A stretch of 64,000 nt of DNA from Streptomyces sp. MBT65. GTDB lineage: Bacteria > Actinomycetota > Actinomycetes > Streptomycetales > Streptomycetaceae. Every line of letters begins with the position of its first letter. Positions within the stretch are counted from its first letter, which is position 1. The notes below the pieces were generated by a model. The model was not told where the DNA came from. It did no database searches and was given only the letters and a program-made list of their open reading frames with translations. This document shows positions 25,657-33,498 of the stretch, piece after piece. The DNA lies in the NCBI RefSeq assembly GCF_016612545.1, contig NZ_JAENRY010000002.1, positions 62,001 to 126,000 of the forward strand, given 5' to 3'. Position numbers and translations under genes: made by a program.

Positions 25657-26768
25657 CCGCCGACGACAGTGAACTCCGCGAACTGCGGGCATCCGTACGA
25701 GAGTTCCTCGACGCCAAGTCACCCGAGGAAGCCGTGCGCAAGCTCATGGAGAGCGAGCCGCGCTTCGACCCGGCCGTGTGGGCGCAGGCCTCCGAACAAC
25801 TGCGGCTGCCGGGCCTGGTGATCCCGGAGGAGTACGGCGGTGACGGCTTCGGACTGGTCGAACTCGGCGTCGTACTGGAGGAGATGGGCCGCGCCCTGCT
25901 GTGCGCACCCTTCTTCGCGACGGTCGTCCTCGCGGCCCAGGCACTGCTCGCCTCCGGTGACCGCGATGCCTGCGCACATCACCTCCCCGGCATCGCGGCC
26001 GGCACGACGACGGCCGCACTCGCGGTGTCCGAGGACAGCGGGTCCTGGGACCCCGCCCTCATCTCCGCGCGCGCGGTGCCGGACGGGGAGGGCGGCTGGA
26101 AGCTCAGCGGACGTAAGTCCTTCGTCATCGACGGCACCACCGCCGATCTGGTCCTGGTCGTCGCCCGTACCGTCGCCGGTCCCTCGCTCTTCGCCGTCGA
26201 CCGGGACGCCCCCGGCCTCGCGGCCGAACCGATGGAGACCCTCGACGCGACCCGGGCGATGGCACGCCTGACCTTCGACGCGGTGCCCGCGACGCTCGTC
26301 GGCGCGGACGGACGAGCCGGGCTCACCATGGCCAAGGTCCTCGACATCGCGTCGATCGCACTCGCCGCCGAGCAGTCGGGCGGGGCCCGCCGGTGTCTGG
26401 AGGCGAGCGCCGAACACGCCCGCACCCGGCACCAGTTCGGCCGGCCGATCGGCTCCTTCCAGGCGGTCAAGCACAAGTGCGCGGACATGCTCGTCCAGGT
26501 GGAGCTGGCCGAGGCCGCGTCCAGGGAGGCGGCGCGACTGGCCGACGAGGGCTCCGCGGAGTTCCCCGTCGCCGCGGCCGTGGCACACGCCTGCTGCTCA
26601 CGGGCGTACATGTTCGCGGCGATGGAGAACATCCAGGTCCACGGCGGCATCGGCTTCACCTGGGAACACCCTGCCCATCTCTACTTCCGGCGGGCCAAGT
26701 CCTCGCAACTGCTCTTCGGCGGTCCTGCGGTCTACCACGAGCGGCTGCTGGACCGGCTCGGGATCTGA
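25653..26768 (+). CDS. Acyl-CoA dehydrogenase, small subunit of a coupled pair
   Basis: 371 residues from ATG 25653. The C-terminal half has TRHQFGRPIGSFQAVKHKCADMLV and IQVHGGIGFTWEHPAHLYFRRAKSSQLLFG, then stops at RLGI without the GT(S)xIQ arm that carries the catalytic Glu in MCAD-like enzymes. It is therefore likely the FAD-contributing partner of the preceding protein. Close paralogues are at 39944 and 46151. It ends the rightward operon at a strong hairpin. Confidence 0.92.
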   Translation: MTADDSELRELRASVREFLDAKSPEEAVRKLMESEPRFDPAVWAQASEQLRLPGLVIPEEYGGDGFGLVELGVVLEEMGRALLCAPFFATVVLAAQALLASGDRDACAHHLPGIAAGTTTAALAVSEDSGSWDPALISARAVPDGEGGWKLSGRKSFVIDGTTADLVLVVARTVAGPSLFAVDRDAPGLAAEPMETLDATRAMARLTFDAVPATLVGADGRAGLTMAKVLDIASIALAAEQSGGARRCLEASAEHARTRHQFGRPIGSFQAVKHKCADMLVQVELAEAASREAARLADEGSAEFPVAAAVAHACCSRAYMFAAMENIQVHGGIGFTWEHPAHLYFRRAKSSQLLFGGPAVYHERLLDRLGI

Positions 26769-26782
26769 GCCGGGAAGGGCAC

Positions 26783-26824
26783 GACGACGAAGGCCCCGGG
26801 GCTGTCCCCGGGGCCTTCGTCGTC
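26783..26824. terminator. Strong bidirectional terminator hairpin
   Basis: Left arm GACGACGAAGGCCCCGGGG (26783-26801) pairs perfectly over 19 bp with CCCCGGGGCCTTCGTCGTC (26806-26824), with a CTGT loop. It separates two convergent dehydrogenase operons and ends 9 bases before the leftward gene's stop. Confidence 0.95.
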
Positions 26825-26832
26825 GCTGCCGG

Positions 26833-27990
26833 TCAGCCCCGGGCGGCCTCGCCCAGCAGCGCCTTCGCGATGATGACCTGCTGGATCTGGCTCGTGCCCT
26901 CGTAGATGCGGAAGAGCCGGGCGTCGCGGTAGAAGCGTTCGACGGCGACCCCGCGCATGTAGCCCGCCCCGCCATGGACCTGGACCGCGCGGTCCGCGAC
27001 CCGCCACACCATCTCGCTGGCGAAGTACTTCGTGCAGGACGGGCCGATCTTGGTGTCCGTTCCGGCGTCGAACGCGCGGGCCGCCTCCAGGACCGTGGCG
27101 CGTCCGGCGTAGTAGTCGGTCATGGAGTCGGCGATCAGCCCCTGGACGAGTTGGAAGGAGCCGATGAGCTTCCCGGACTGGCGGCGGGTGCGGGCGTACT
27201 CCACGGACTCGTCGACCAGCCGCTCGGCCATGCCCACGCACAGGGACGAGATGTGCACCCGGCCGTGCGCGATACAGCCCATCGCCGTGCCGAAGCCCCG
27301 GTTCAGACCGGCCTCGCCGCCGACGAGCGCGGACGCCGGCACGCGGACGTCGTCGAAGTACACGTCCGCCGTCCAGGCGCCGAACTGGCCCATCTTGTGG
27401 TCCTTGGGAGCCACGGTGAGGCCCGGGGTGCCGGCCGGGACCAGGAACGTCGAGATGCCACGGGTGCGCGGGGCGTCGGGGTCGGTGCGGGCGAAGACCA
27501 TGAAGACATCGGCGAGCGGGGCGTTGGTGATGTACCGCTTGGCACCGTTGATCACCCAGTCCTCGCCGTCCAGGTGTGCCCTCGTGGTCAGGGTCGAGGG
27601 ATCGGAACCCGCCTCCGCCTCGGTGAGCGCGAACGACGCCAGGACGTCGCCCGAGGCGATCCTCGGCAGCCACTCCGCCTTCTGTTCCTCCGTGCCCCCG
27701 ACCATCAGGACGTGCCCGGCGATGCCGTTGTTGGTCCCGAACATCGAGCGCAGGGACGGGGTGGTGTATCCCAGCTCGAACATCAACTGGGCCTCCTCGT
27801 ACATCGACAGGCCCAGCCCGCCGTACTCCTCGGGCAGCGCGAACCCGAACAGGCCCATCTTCTTGGCCGCCTCGCGGATCTCCGCGGGCATCTCGTCCTT
27901 CTCGTCGATCTCCGCCTCGACCGGCACGACGCGCTCGCGCACGAAGCGCCGGACCTCGGACAGCACCGCGCTGAAGTCAGCAGCGTCCAT
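26833..27990 (-). CDS. Acyl-CoA dehydrogenase with canonical catalytic Glu
   Basis: 385 residues from ATG 27990. Signature FALTEAEAGSDPSTLTTRAH, then INGAKRYITNAPLAD, MGQFGAWTADVYFDDVRVP, and at the C-terminus RIYEGTSQIQQVIIAKALLG, where the Glu before GT is the MCAD-type base. This is the most classical dehydrogenase of the cluster. It is the last gene of the leftward unit that begins with the BadH-like SDR. Confidence 0.94.
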   Translation of the reverse strand: MDAADFSAVLSEVRRFVRERVVPVEAEIDEKDEMPAEIREAAKKMGLFGFALPEEYGGLGLSMYEEAQLMFELGYTTPSLRSMFGTNNGIAGHVLMVGGTEEQKAEWLPRIASGDVLASFALTEAEAGSDPSTLTTRAHLDGEDWVINGAKRYITNAPLADVFMVFARTDPDAPRTRGISTFLVPAGTPGLTVAPKDHKMGQFGAWTADVYFDDVRVPASALVGGEAGLNRGFGTAMGCIAHGRVHISSLCVGMAERLVDESVEYARTRRQSGKLIGSFQLVQGLIADSMTDYYAGRATVLEAARAFDAGTDTKIGPSCTKYFASEMVWRVADRAVQVHGGAGYMRGVAVERFYRDARLFRIYEGTSQIQQVIIAKALLGEAARG

Positions 27991-28000
27991 GTCGACTCCC

Positions 28001-28534
28001 TTATTGCCCTTGGTTATCTGTTTCTGTCTCGTCCGGCTTGCGCTCCGGCCGGTAGCACGCGGCCAGCAGCGCCGCGGCGCTCGCCGTGCCGATGCCCACG
28101 GCCAGCAACGCGGGCCCCGCGCCCGCCCGTTGGCGGCGCAGCACTCCGTCCAGCGAGTACCTGCCGGGGCCCAGTGCCGCGAGGGCCACAGCCGCGCCGC
28201 CCACGACACCGACGTACTCCCAGCCGCCCTTGAAGACGAAGAAGCCCTTGCCGCGATGGTCGGTGCGGGCCGCCACGGTCATCAGCCCGACGGCGGCCGC
28301 CGCCGGGAGGGGGCCGGCCGCGCCGAGCGCGATCCCCACGCCGGCCGCCATCTCGGTCCCGGCCGCCATCCGTGCGTGCACCTCGGCGGGCCGCAGACCG
28401 AGCGCCTCGAACCAGCCCGCCGTGCCCTTCAGTCCGCCCGGCCCGGCGACCTTGTTCCAGCCGTGCGCGAAGAGCATCGGGCCGAGCGTCGCGCGCAGGA
28501 CGAGCGCGGCGATGTCGTGGCCCCGCTCCTTCAC
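28001..28534 (-). CDS. DoxX-family membrane protein
   Basis: 177 residues with four hydrophobic helices. The N-terminal LRATLGPMLFAHGWNKVAGPGG is the DoxX/SURF4-like start. DoxX proteins are quinone- or thiosulphate-linked or redox-homeostasis membrane proteins of poorly known role. It is embedded between an SDR (4-base GTGA overlap) and a dehydrogenase (10-base gap), so it is co-translated with catabolic enzymes. It might link electrons to the membrane. Confidence 0.85.
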   Translation of the reverse strand: MKERGHDIAALVLRATLGPMLFAHGWNKVAGPGGLKGTAGWFEALGLRPAEVHARMAAGTEMAAGVGIALGAAGPLPAAAAVGLMTVAARTDHRGKGFFVFKGGWEYVGVVGGAAVALAALGPGRYSLDGVLRRQRAGAGPALLAVGIGTASAAALLAACYRPERKPDETETDNQGQ

Positions 28535-29442
28535 TGGCCGACCCCTGTGGCCCGTCCGGCGGGGACGGCACCGTACAACTGCGGGACGGCGTCCACGAGT
28601 TCGTCGTACGTGAGGGCCCCTCCCGACCGGCTGGGATGGACCGCGGCGACGGTCCAGCCCTGGAGCCGGTTCAGCCGGTCGCCCTCGATGCGCAGGACCT
28701 GGCCGGTGAGCCAGGCCGCGCTGTCGGAGGCCAGGTAGACGACGACCCCCGAGGCGTTGGCGGGGTCACGCGGGTCGAAGCCCTCCACGGCCTGGAGGGA
28801 GGCGCCGACGTCCAGTCCGTCCGTCATCCGGGTCGCCGCGATCGGCGAGATGGCGTTCGCGGTGACGCCGTACTTGCGCATCTCCAGAGCGGTCAGGACC
28901 GTGAGACCGGCGATTCCGGCCTTCGCGGCACCGTAGTTGGACTGCCCCTGATTGCCGAACAGACCGGTTCCCGACGTCGTGTTGATCACGCGGCCGGTGA
29001 CGCGCTCACCGCGCTTCGACGCCTCGCGCCAGTACGCGCACGCGTGCCGGGTGAGCGCGAACGTGCCCTTGAGATGGACCGCGATCACGGTGTCGAACTC
29101 GGCCTCGGTCATCGAGAACAGCATGCGGTCGCGCACGATCCCCGCGTTGTTCACGACGATGTCGAGGCGTCCGAACTCCGCGACGGTGTCCGCGACCATG
29201 GTCTCGGTGGCCGACCAGTCCGTCACCGAGGAGTGGTTGGCGACCGCCTGTCCGCCGAGCTTGGTGATCTCGGCGACGACCTCGTCGGCGGGGGAGTCGC
29301 CGGTCTGTTCCCCGTGCACGCCGGCGCCGAGGTCGTTCACCACCACGGTCGCGCCGGCCTCGGCGAGCGCCAGACAGTGCGCCCGGCCCAGCCCCCTGCC
29401 GCCGCCCGTCACGATGGCGACCTTGTCGTCGAGGATGCCCAC
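28531..29442 (-). CDS. MFE-2-type 3-hydroxyacyl-CoA dehydrogenase (SDR)
   Basis: 303 residues from GTG 29442. TGGGRGLGRAHCLALAEAGA and VVNDLGAGVHGE mark the MFE-2 dehydrogenase subgroup. Active-site Ser is in NTTSGTGLFG, Tyr-Lys in NYGAAK. It is the same length as, and clearly paralogous to, the SDR at 21917, so two 3-hydroxyacyl-CoA oxidation steps (or two chain lengths) are likely. Gap of 3 bases from the CoA-transferase upstream. Confidence 0.9.
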   Translation of the reverse strand: MGILDDKVAIVTGGGRGLGRAHCLALAEAGATVVVNDLGAGVHGEQTGDSPADEVVAEITKLGGQAVANHSSVTDWSATETMVADTVAEFGRLDIVVNNAGIVRDRMLFSMTEAEFDTVIAVHLKGTFALTRHACAYWREASKRGERVTGRVINTTSGTGLFGNQGQSNYGAAKAGIAGLTVLTALEMRKYGVTANAISPIAATRMTDGLDVGASLQAVEGFDPRDPANASGVVVYLASDSAAWLTGQVLRIEGDRLNRLQGWTVAAVHPSRSGGALTYDELVDAVPQLYGAVPAGRATGVGQ

Positions 29443-29445
29443 CTG

Positions 29446-30612
29446 CTACCTCCCGGTTGAGTCGAGTTCGCGGAGTACGTCGTCGGTGTGCTCGCCGAGC
29501 GTCGGCGCGCCACCGCGCGGCTTGTCGTCAACACCCCAGAAACTGACGGGTGTTGCCACCGTCCGCAGCGGTGGCGCGTCACCCATGCCGGGCTGCTCGA
29601 CGAACGCCCCCACGGCTTCGGCCTGCGGATCGGCCGCGACCTCCGCCAGCGTCTGCACCGGCGCCCACCACACGCCTTCGGCGTCGAACCGCTCCGCCCA
29701 CTCGTCGAGCGGTCGCCTCGCGAACTCCGCGTCGAACTCGGCGATCAGTTCGCGTACATGGCCACGTCGCGCCTTGCCGGTGGCGAACCGTTCGTCCGTC
29801 TCCAGGTCCGCGCGGCCGAGCGCCTTGACGACGCCGGGCCAGTGCCGGTTGCCCTCCAGACCGACCAGCCAGAACCAGCGGTCGTCGGCGGCCCGGTAGG
29901 AGTTGTAGAGCGGGGACTCGTGTTCGGTGCGGTGCCGGGTGCGGCCGCGCCTGCCGAAGAAGTTCTGCAGGGCGAGGTCGTTCCCGTTGGCGTAGGTGCC
30001 GGACCGCAGCAGCGACACGTCCACCACGCCGCCCTCGCCGGTGCGTTCACGGCGCAGGAGCGCGGCGAGCACGCCCGCCACCAGGTTCGACGCGGCCGTA
30101 CGGTCACCAAGTCCCGGCCGGATCCCGGGCGGTGGCTCGCCGGCCGGGTTGAGCATGGCGGCGATGCCGGGCCGGGCCCAGAAGGCGGAGACGTCGTACC
30201 CGGCACGGTCGCGCTCCGCGCCTGCCCAGCCGTAACCGGTCAACGTGCCGACGACCAGGCGGGGATGACGCACGCGCAGTTCGTCCGGGGCCAGGCCCAG
30301 CCTTTCCAGCGCGCCGGGCCGGAGGTTGGTGACGAAGACGTCGGCACGCTCCAACAGCCGTTCCAGTACGGCCTTCCCGTCCTCCGAGCGCAGGTCGAGG
30401 ACGATCCCGCGCTTGCCGCGGTTGTCGGTCTCGAACGGGGGCGCGCTGTCGATGTCCTGGCCGACGTGCCGGAGCGTGTAGCGGTTGGGATCGCCGGTCG
30501 GCGCCTCCACCTTCACCACGTCCGCGCCCCAGTCCGCGAGCATCGTGGCAGCGGCCGGCGCCGCCACCCACATGCCCAGCTCGACGACCGAAATGCCCTC
30601 CAGTGGCCGCAC
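29446..30612 (-). CDS. CaiB/BaiF-family CoA-transferase
   Basis: 388 residues from GTG 30612 (GGGAGG upstream). Family III CoA-transferase: LEGISVVELGMWVAAPAAATMLADWGADVVKVE at the start, NLRPGALERLGL, and the catalytic Asp in GLGDRTAASN (about 170). It moves CoA between acids, so it can activate a new substrate molecule at the expense of a product thioester. It is placed between a BadK-like hydratase and an MFE-2-type SDR. Confidence 0.9.
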   Translation of the reverse strand: MRPLEGISVVELGMWVAAPAAATMLADWGADVVKVEAPTGDPNRYTLRHVGQDIDSAPPFETDNRGKRGIVLDLRSEDGKAVLERLLERADVFVTNLRPGALERLGLAPDELRVRHPRLVVGTLTGYGWAGAERDRAGYDVSAFWARPGIAAMLNPAGEPPPGIRPGLGDRTAASNLVAGVLAALLRRERTGEGGVVDVSLLRSGTYANGNDLALQNFFGRRGRTRHRTEHESPLYNSYRAADDRWFWLVGLEGNRHWPGVVKALGRADLETDERFATGKARRGHVRELIAEFDAEFARRPLDEWAERFDAEGVWWAPVQTLAEVAADPQAEAVGAFVEQPGMGDAPPLRTVATPVSFWGVDDKPRGGAPTLGEHTDDVLRELDSTGR

Positions 30613-30642
30613 GACCCACCTCCCTGTCTGTCGGTCCGCCCG

Positions 30643-31422
30643 CTACTTGCCCTGGAAGTCGCCGGGACGGCGCTCCCGGAAAGCCTTGAGTCCCTCGACC
30701 CGGTCCTCGGTGGAGAACAGCACCGAGACGGTCTCGCGCTCGTACGAGATCGCCGCCTCCAGGTCCATCCCGAGGCCGTAGTCGACCAGCCGCTTGCCCG
30801 CCGCCAGGGCCAGTGGGGCCCCGGCCGTCAGCGCGGCGGCGAGTGCCTCGGCGGTGCCCAACGCCTCGCCGGGCCCCGCGAGTTCGTTGACCAGCCCGAG
30901 GGCGTGCGCCCGCTCCGCGTCGATCGGTTCGCCGGTGAGGATCATCTGCTTGGCGATCGCGGGCGGGATCAGCCGCGGCAGCCGCTGGGTGCCGCCCGCG
31001 CCCGGCAGTACGCCGAGCTTCATCTCGGGCAGGCCCAGCCGGGTGCCCCGTTCCGCCACCCGCAGGTCGCAGGCGAGCGCGAGCTCGAGACCGCCGCCGA
31101 AGGCGAACCCGTGGACGGCCGCGACCGAGGGCTTGGGGAAGTCCTCCAACAGCGCGTACGCGTCGGTCAGTCGCCGCACGAAGGAGTGGAACTGCCGTGG
31201 CGCCGTGAACGACTCGATCTCACCGATGTCGGCCCCGGCCGAGAACGCCCGGCCCGCCCCGGCCACGACCAGGGCGCGTACGTCGTCGTTGTCGCGCAGT
31301 TCGTTCAGCGCGAGGGTGAGCCGGTCCACGGTTTCGGACCCGATCGCGTTGAGCCGATCCGGCCGGTCGAGGGTCAACACGGCGATGTGGTCCCGGAGTT
31401 CGACACGCAGCACGGTGCCCAC
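30643..31422 (-). CDS. Enoyl-CoA hydratase (BadK-like crotonase)
   Basis: 259 residues. Both hydratase glutamates are in place: Glu113 in FGGGLELALACDL and Glu133 in LPEMKLGVLPGAGGTQRLPR. The oxyanion segment is AFSAGADIGEI. This makes it the only clearly complete 2-enoyl-CoA hydratase of the six crotonases here. GTG 31422 and GTG 31413 are both possible starts; the second has GAGGT at better spacing. It lies one base from the BadH-like SDR and may hydrate a cyclic enoyl-CoA. Confidence 0.92.
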   Translation of the reverse strand: MGTVLRVELRDHIAVLTLDRPDRLNAIGSETVDRLTLALNELRDNDDVRALVVAGAGRAFSAGADIGEIESFTAPRQFHSFVRRLTDAYALLEDFPKPSVAAVHGFAFGGGLELALACDLRVAERGTRLGLPEMKLGVLPGAGGTQRLPRLIPPAIAKQMILTGEPIDAERAHALGLVNELAGPGEALGTAEALAAALTAGAPLALAAGKRLVDYGLGMDLEAAISYERETVSVLFSTEDRVEGLKAFRERRPGDFQGK

Positions 31423-31423
31423 C

Positions 31424-32179
31424 TCAGACCATCGTCAGGCCGCCGCTGACCGAGAGCGTCTGCCCGGTCAGGTAGGCGGCGTCGTCGGAGGCGAGGAAGG
31501 CCACCGTGCCGGCGATGTCGGCGGGCTGGGCGACGCGGCGCAGCGGGATCGCCCGCACGGTCGCGTCGTACATCTTCTGGCTGTACTCGGCGACCTGCCC
31601 GAGCAGCGCGGTGTCGGTCGGCCCCGGGCAGACGCTGTTCACGGTGATGCCGTGCCGGGCCACCTCGCGGGCGAGTGCCTTGCCGAAGGCGATGACACCG
31701 CCCTTCGTCGCGGAGTACACGACCTCACCGGAGGAGCCGACCCGGCCCGCGTCCGAGGCGATGTGGACGATCCGGCCGCCGCCGCGCTCGATCATCGGGT
31801 CGAGGACGGCCCGGGTCACCGTGATCGTGCCGCGCAGATTGACGGCGATGATCCGGTCCCAGGTCTCCTCGGCGCTGTCGACGAACCGGCCGATGACATC
31901 GACGGCCGCGTTGTTGACCAGGATGTCCACCGGGCCGAGTTCGGCGGTCACGCGCTCCACGGCCGTGCGGACGGCCGTGCTGTCGGAGATGTCCGCGCCG
32001 ACTCCCGTGGCGCGCACGCCGTACCGCTCGGTGAGGAGGCCCGCGACCTTGCCGGCCGCCTCCGCGTCGAGGTCGCAGACGGCGACCGCGGCTCCCTGGG
32101 CGGCGAGCCGGTCGGCGATCGCTTCACCGATGCCACGGCCCGCTCCGGTGACGAGTGCCACCTTGTCCCGTACGCTCAC
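31424..32179 (-). CDS. BadH-like 2-hydroxycycloacyl-CoA dehydrogenase (SDR)
   Basis: 251 residues from GTG 32179 (GGGAGG upstream). TGAGRGIGEAIADRLA at about 11-26, VNNAAVDVIGRF, Ser in IASDAGRVGSSGEVVYS with Tyr-Lys in YSATK, and ITVNSVCPGPTDTALL. The last three segments closely match my memory of BadH from Rhodopseudomonas palustris, the 2-hydroxycyclohexanecarboxyl-CoA dehydrogenase. It would oxidise a ring hydroxyl beta to the thioester before ring cleavage. First gene of its leftward operon. Confidence 0.85.
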   Translation of the reverse strand: MSVRDKVALVTGAGRGIGEAIADRLAAQGAAVAVCDLDAEAAGKVAGLLTERYGVRATGVGADISDSTAVRTAVERVTAELGPVDILVNNAAVDVIGRFVDSAEETWDRIIAVNLRGTITVTRAVLDPMIERGGGRIVHIASDAGRVGSSGEVVYSATKGGVIAFGKALAREVARHGITVNSVCPGPTDTALLGQVAEYSQKMYDATVRAIPLRRVAQPADIAGTVAFLASDDAAYLTGQTLSVSGGLTMV

Positions 32180-32210
32180 GCGGCCTCCCTCGCCCGGCTG
32201 TCGATACCGC

Positions 32211-32239
32211 GCTATTGTATAACTACTTCAGCTGAATAA
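32211..32239. promoter_or_regulatory. AT-rich cluster operator in a divergent promoter
   Basis: TGTATAACTACTTCAGCTGAA spans 32217-32236, core TAACTA at 32220-32225. It lies between the BadH-like SDR (start 32179, leftward) and a dehydrogenase (start 32265, rightward), with only 85 bases separating the two starts. A GC-rich genome rarely shows such a stretch by chance. Confidence 0.6.
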
Positions 32240-32264
32240 GCGAGATGCCTGAGCGGAGTCGAGC

Positions 32265-33407
32265 ATGCGCCGTACGATCTTCACCGAGGAGCACGAGCTG
32301 TTCCGGGACACCGCCCGCTCCTACTACCTGCGGGAATGCGCCCCGTACGGCGAGCAGTGGGAGCGGGACGGACAGGTGAGCCGGGCCGCGTGGGCGGCCG
32401 CGGGCAAGGCCGGGCTCATCGGCTGGCAGTTCCCCGAGGAGTACGGCGGCCAGGGGATCTGGGACTTCCGCTACAACGCCATCATGGCCGAGGAGATGGC
32501 GGCCACCAGCTCGGTCGGCATCGGGCTCGGGCTCCAGAACGATGTGATCCCGCCCTATCTGGCACGCCTCACCACCCCTGAGCAGAAGGCGCGTTGGCTG
32601 CCCGGAGTGACCAGCGGCGAGACGATCTGCGCACTCGCGCTGTCCGAGCCGGCCGCCGGATCCGACCTCAAGGCCATCCGCACCACCGCCCGCCGGGACG
32701 GCGACGAGTGGGTGATCGACGGGTCCAAGACGTTCATCACCAACGGCATCCTGGCCGACCTGGTCATCGTCGCCTGCAAGACCGACCCCGACGCCGGACA
32801 CAAGGGCATCAGCCTGATCGTCGTCGAACGCGGCGCCGAGGGCTTCGAGCGCGGGCGCAAGCTCGACAAGGTCGGCATGAAGGCACAGGACACCGCCGAA
32901 CTCTTCTTCCACGAGGTCCGGGTCCCCGCCGAGAACCTCATCGGGCAGGAGGGGCGCGGTTTCTACCACATGATGGGCAACCTCCCCACCGAGCGCCTCG
33001 CCATCGCCGTCTCCTCGCTGGCGGCCGCCGAGCGCGCCTTCGAACTGGCGCTGGACTACGCGAAGACCCGCACCGCGTTCGGGCAGCCGATCGGCGAGTT
33101 CCAGGCGAACCGGTTCGCCCTCGCCGACATCAAGGCCCGGCTGGGTGCCGCCCGCGTCTACCTCGACGGCTGCATCATGGCCCTGTTCCAGGGCGAGTTG
33201 ACGGCCGAGGAGGCCGCCGCGGCCAAGTACTGGACCTCGGAGACCGGCTGGCAGGTCATCGACCGCTGCATGCAGCTCTTCGGCGGCTACGGCTACGTCA
33301 ACGAGTACGAGATCGCCCGGATCTGGCGCGACAGCCGGGTGCAGCGGGTCTTCGGCGGGACCTCGGAGATCATGCAGGAGATCATCGGGCGGTCTCTGGG
33401 GCTCTGA
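32265..33407 (+). CDS. Acyl-CoA dehydrogenase, LCAD-like
   Basis: 380 residues. The N-terminus RTIFTEEHELFRDTARSYY, SEPAAGSDLKAIRTTARR, and C-terminal QLFGGYGYVNEYEIARIWRD then GGTSEIMQEIIGRSLGL fit long-chain dehydrogenases. In these the base is a Glu in helix G (here the FELALDYAKTRTAFG region) rather than before the GT motif. It is a single-gene unit divergent from the BadH-like operon, so it could be the dehydrogenase of the ring substrate. Confidence 0.93.
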   Translation: MRRTIFTEEHELFRDTARSYYLRECAPYGEQWERDGQVSRAAWAAAGKAGLIGWQFPEEYGGQGIWDFRYNAIMAEEMAATSSVGIGLGLQNDVIPPYLARLTTPEQKARWLPGVTSGETICALALSEPAAGSDLKAIRTTARRDGDEWVIDGSKTFITNGILADLVIVACKTDPDAGHKGISLIVVERGAEGFERGRKLDKVGMKAQDTAELFFHEVRVPAENLIGQEGRGFYHMMGNLPTERLAIAVSSLAAAERAFELALDYAKTRTAFGQPIGEFQANRFALADIKARLGAARVYLDGCIMALFQGELTAEEAAAAKYWTSETGWQVIDRCMQLFGGYGYVNEYEIARIWRDSRVQRVFGGTSEIMQEIIGRSLGL

Positions 33408-33423
33408 CTGCTGATACATGCAT

Positions 33424-33463
33424 TGACTACCTTGGGTAAATAGGTTAGCTATTTAACCTGATG
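33424..33463. promoter_or_regulatory. AT-rich cluster operator with best inverted repeat
   Basis: AAATAG (33438-33443) and CTATTT (33449-33454) are separated by GTTAG, a perfect 6-bp inverted repeat containing TTAGCTA. A second, overlapping repeat is formed by GGTTA (33443-33447) and TAACC (33454-33458). TTGACT at 33424 could be a -35 element. It precedes the aldehyde dehydrogenase operon. Confidence 0.65.
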
Positions 33464-33498
33464 GATGCACGGTAACGGACGGGCTGAAGGAGGCATCC

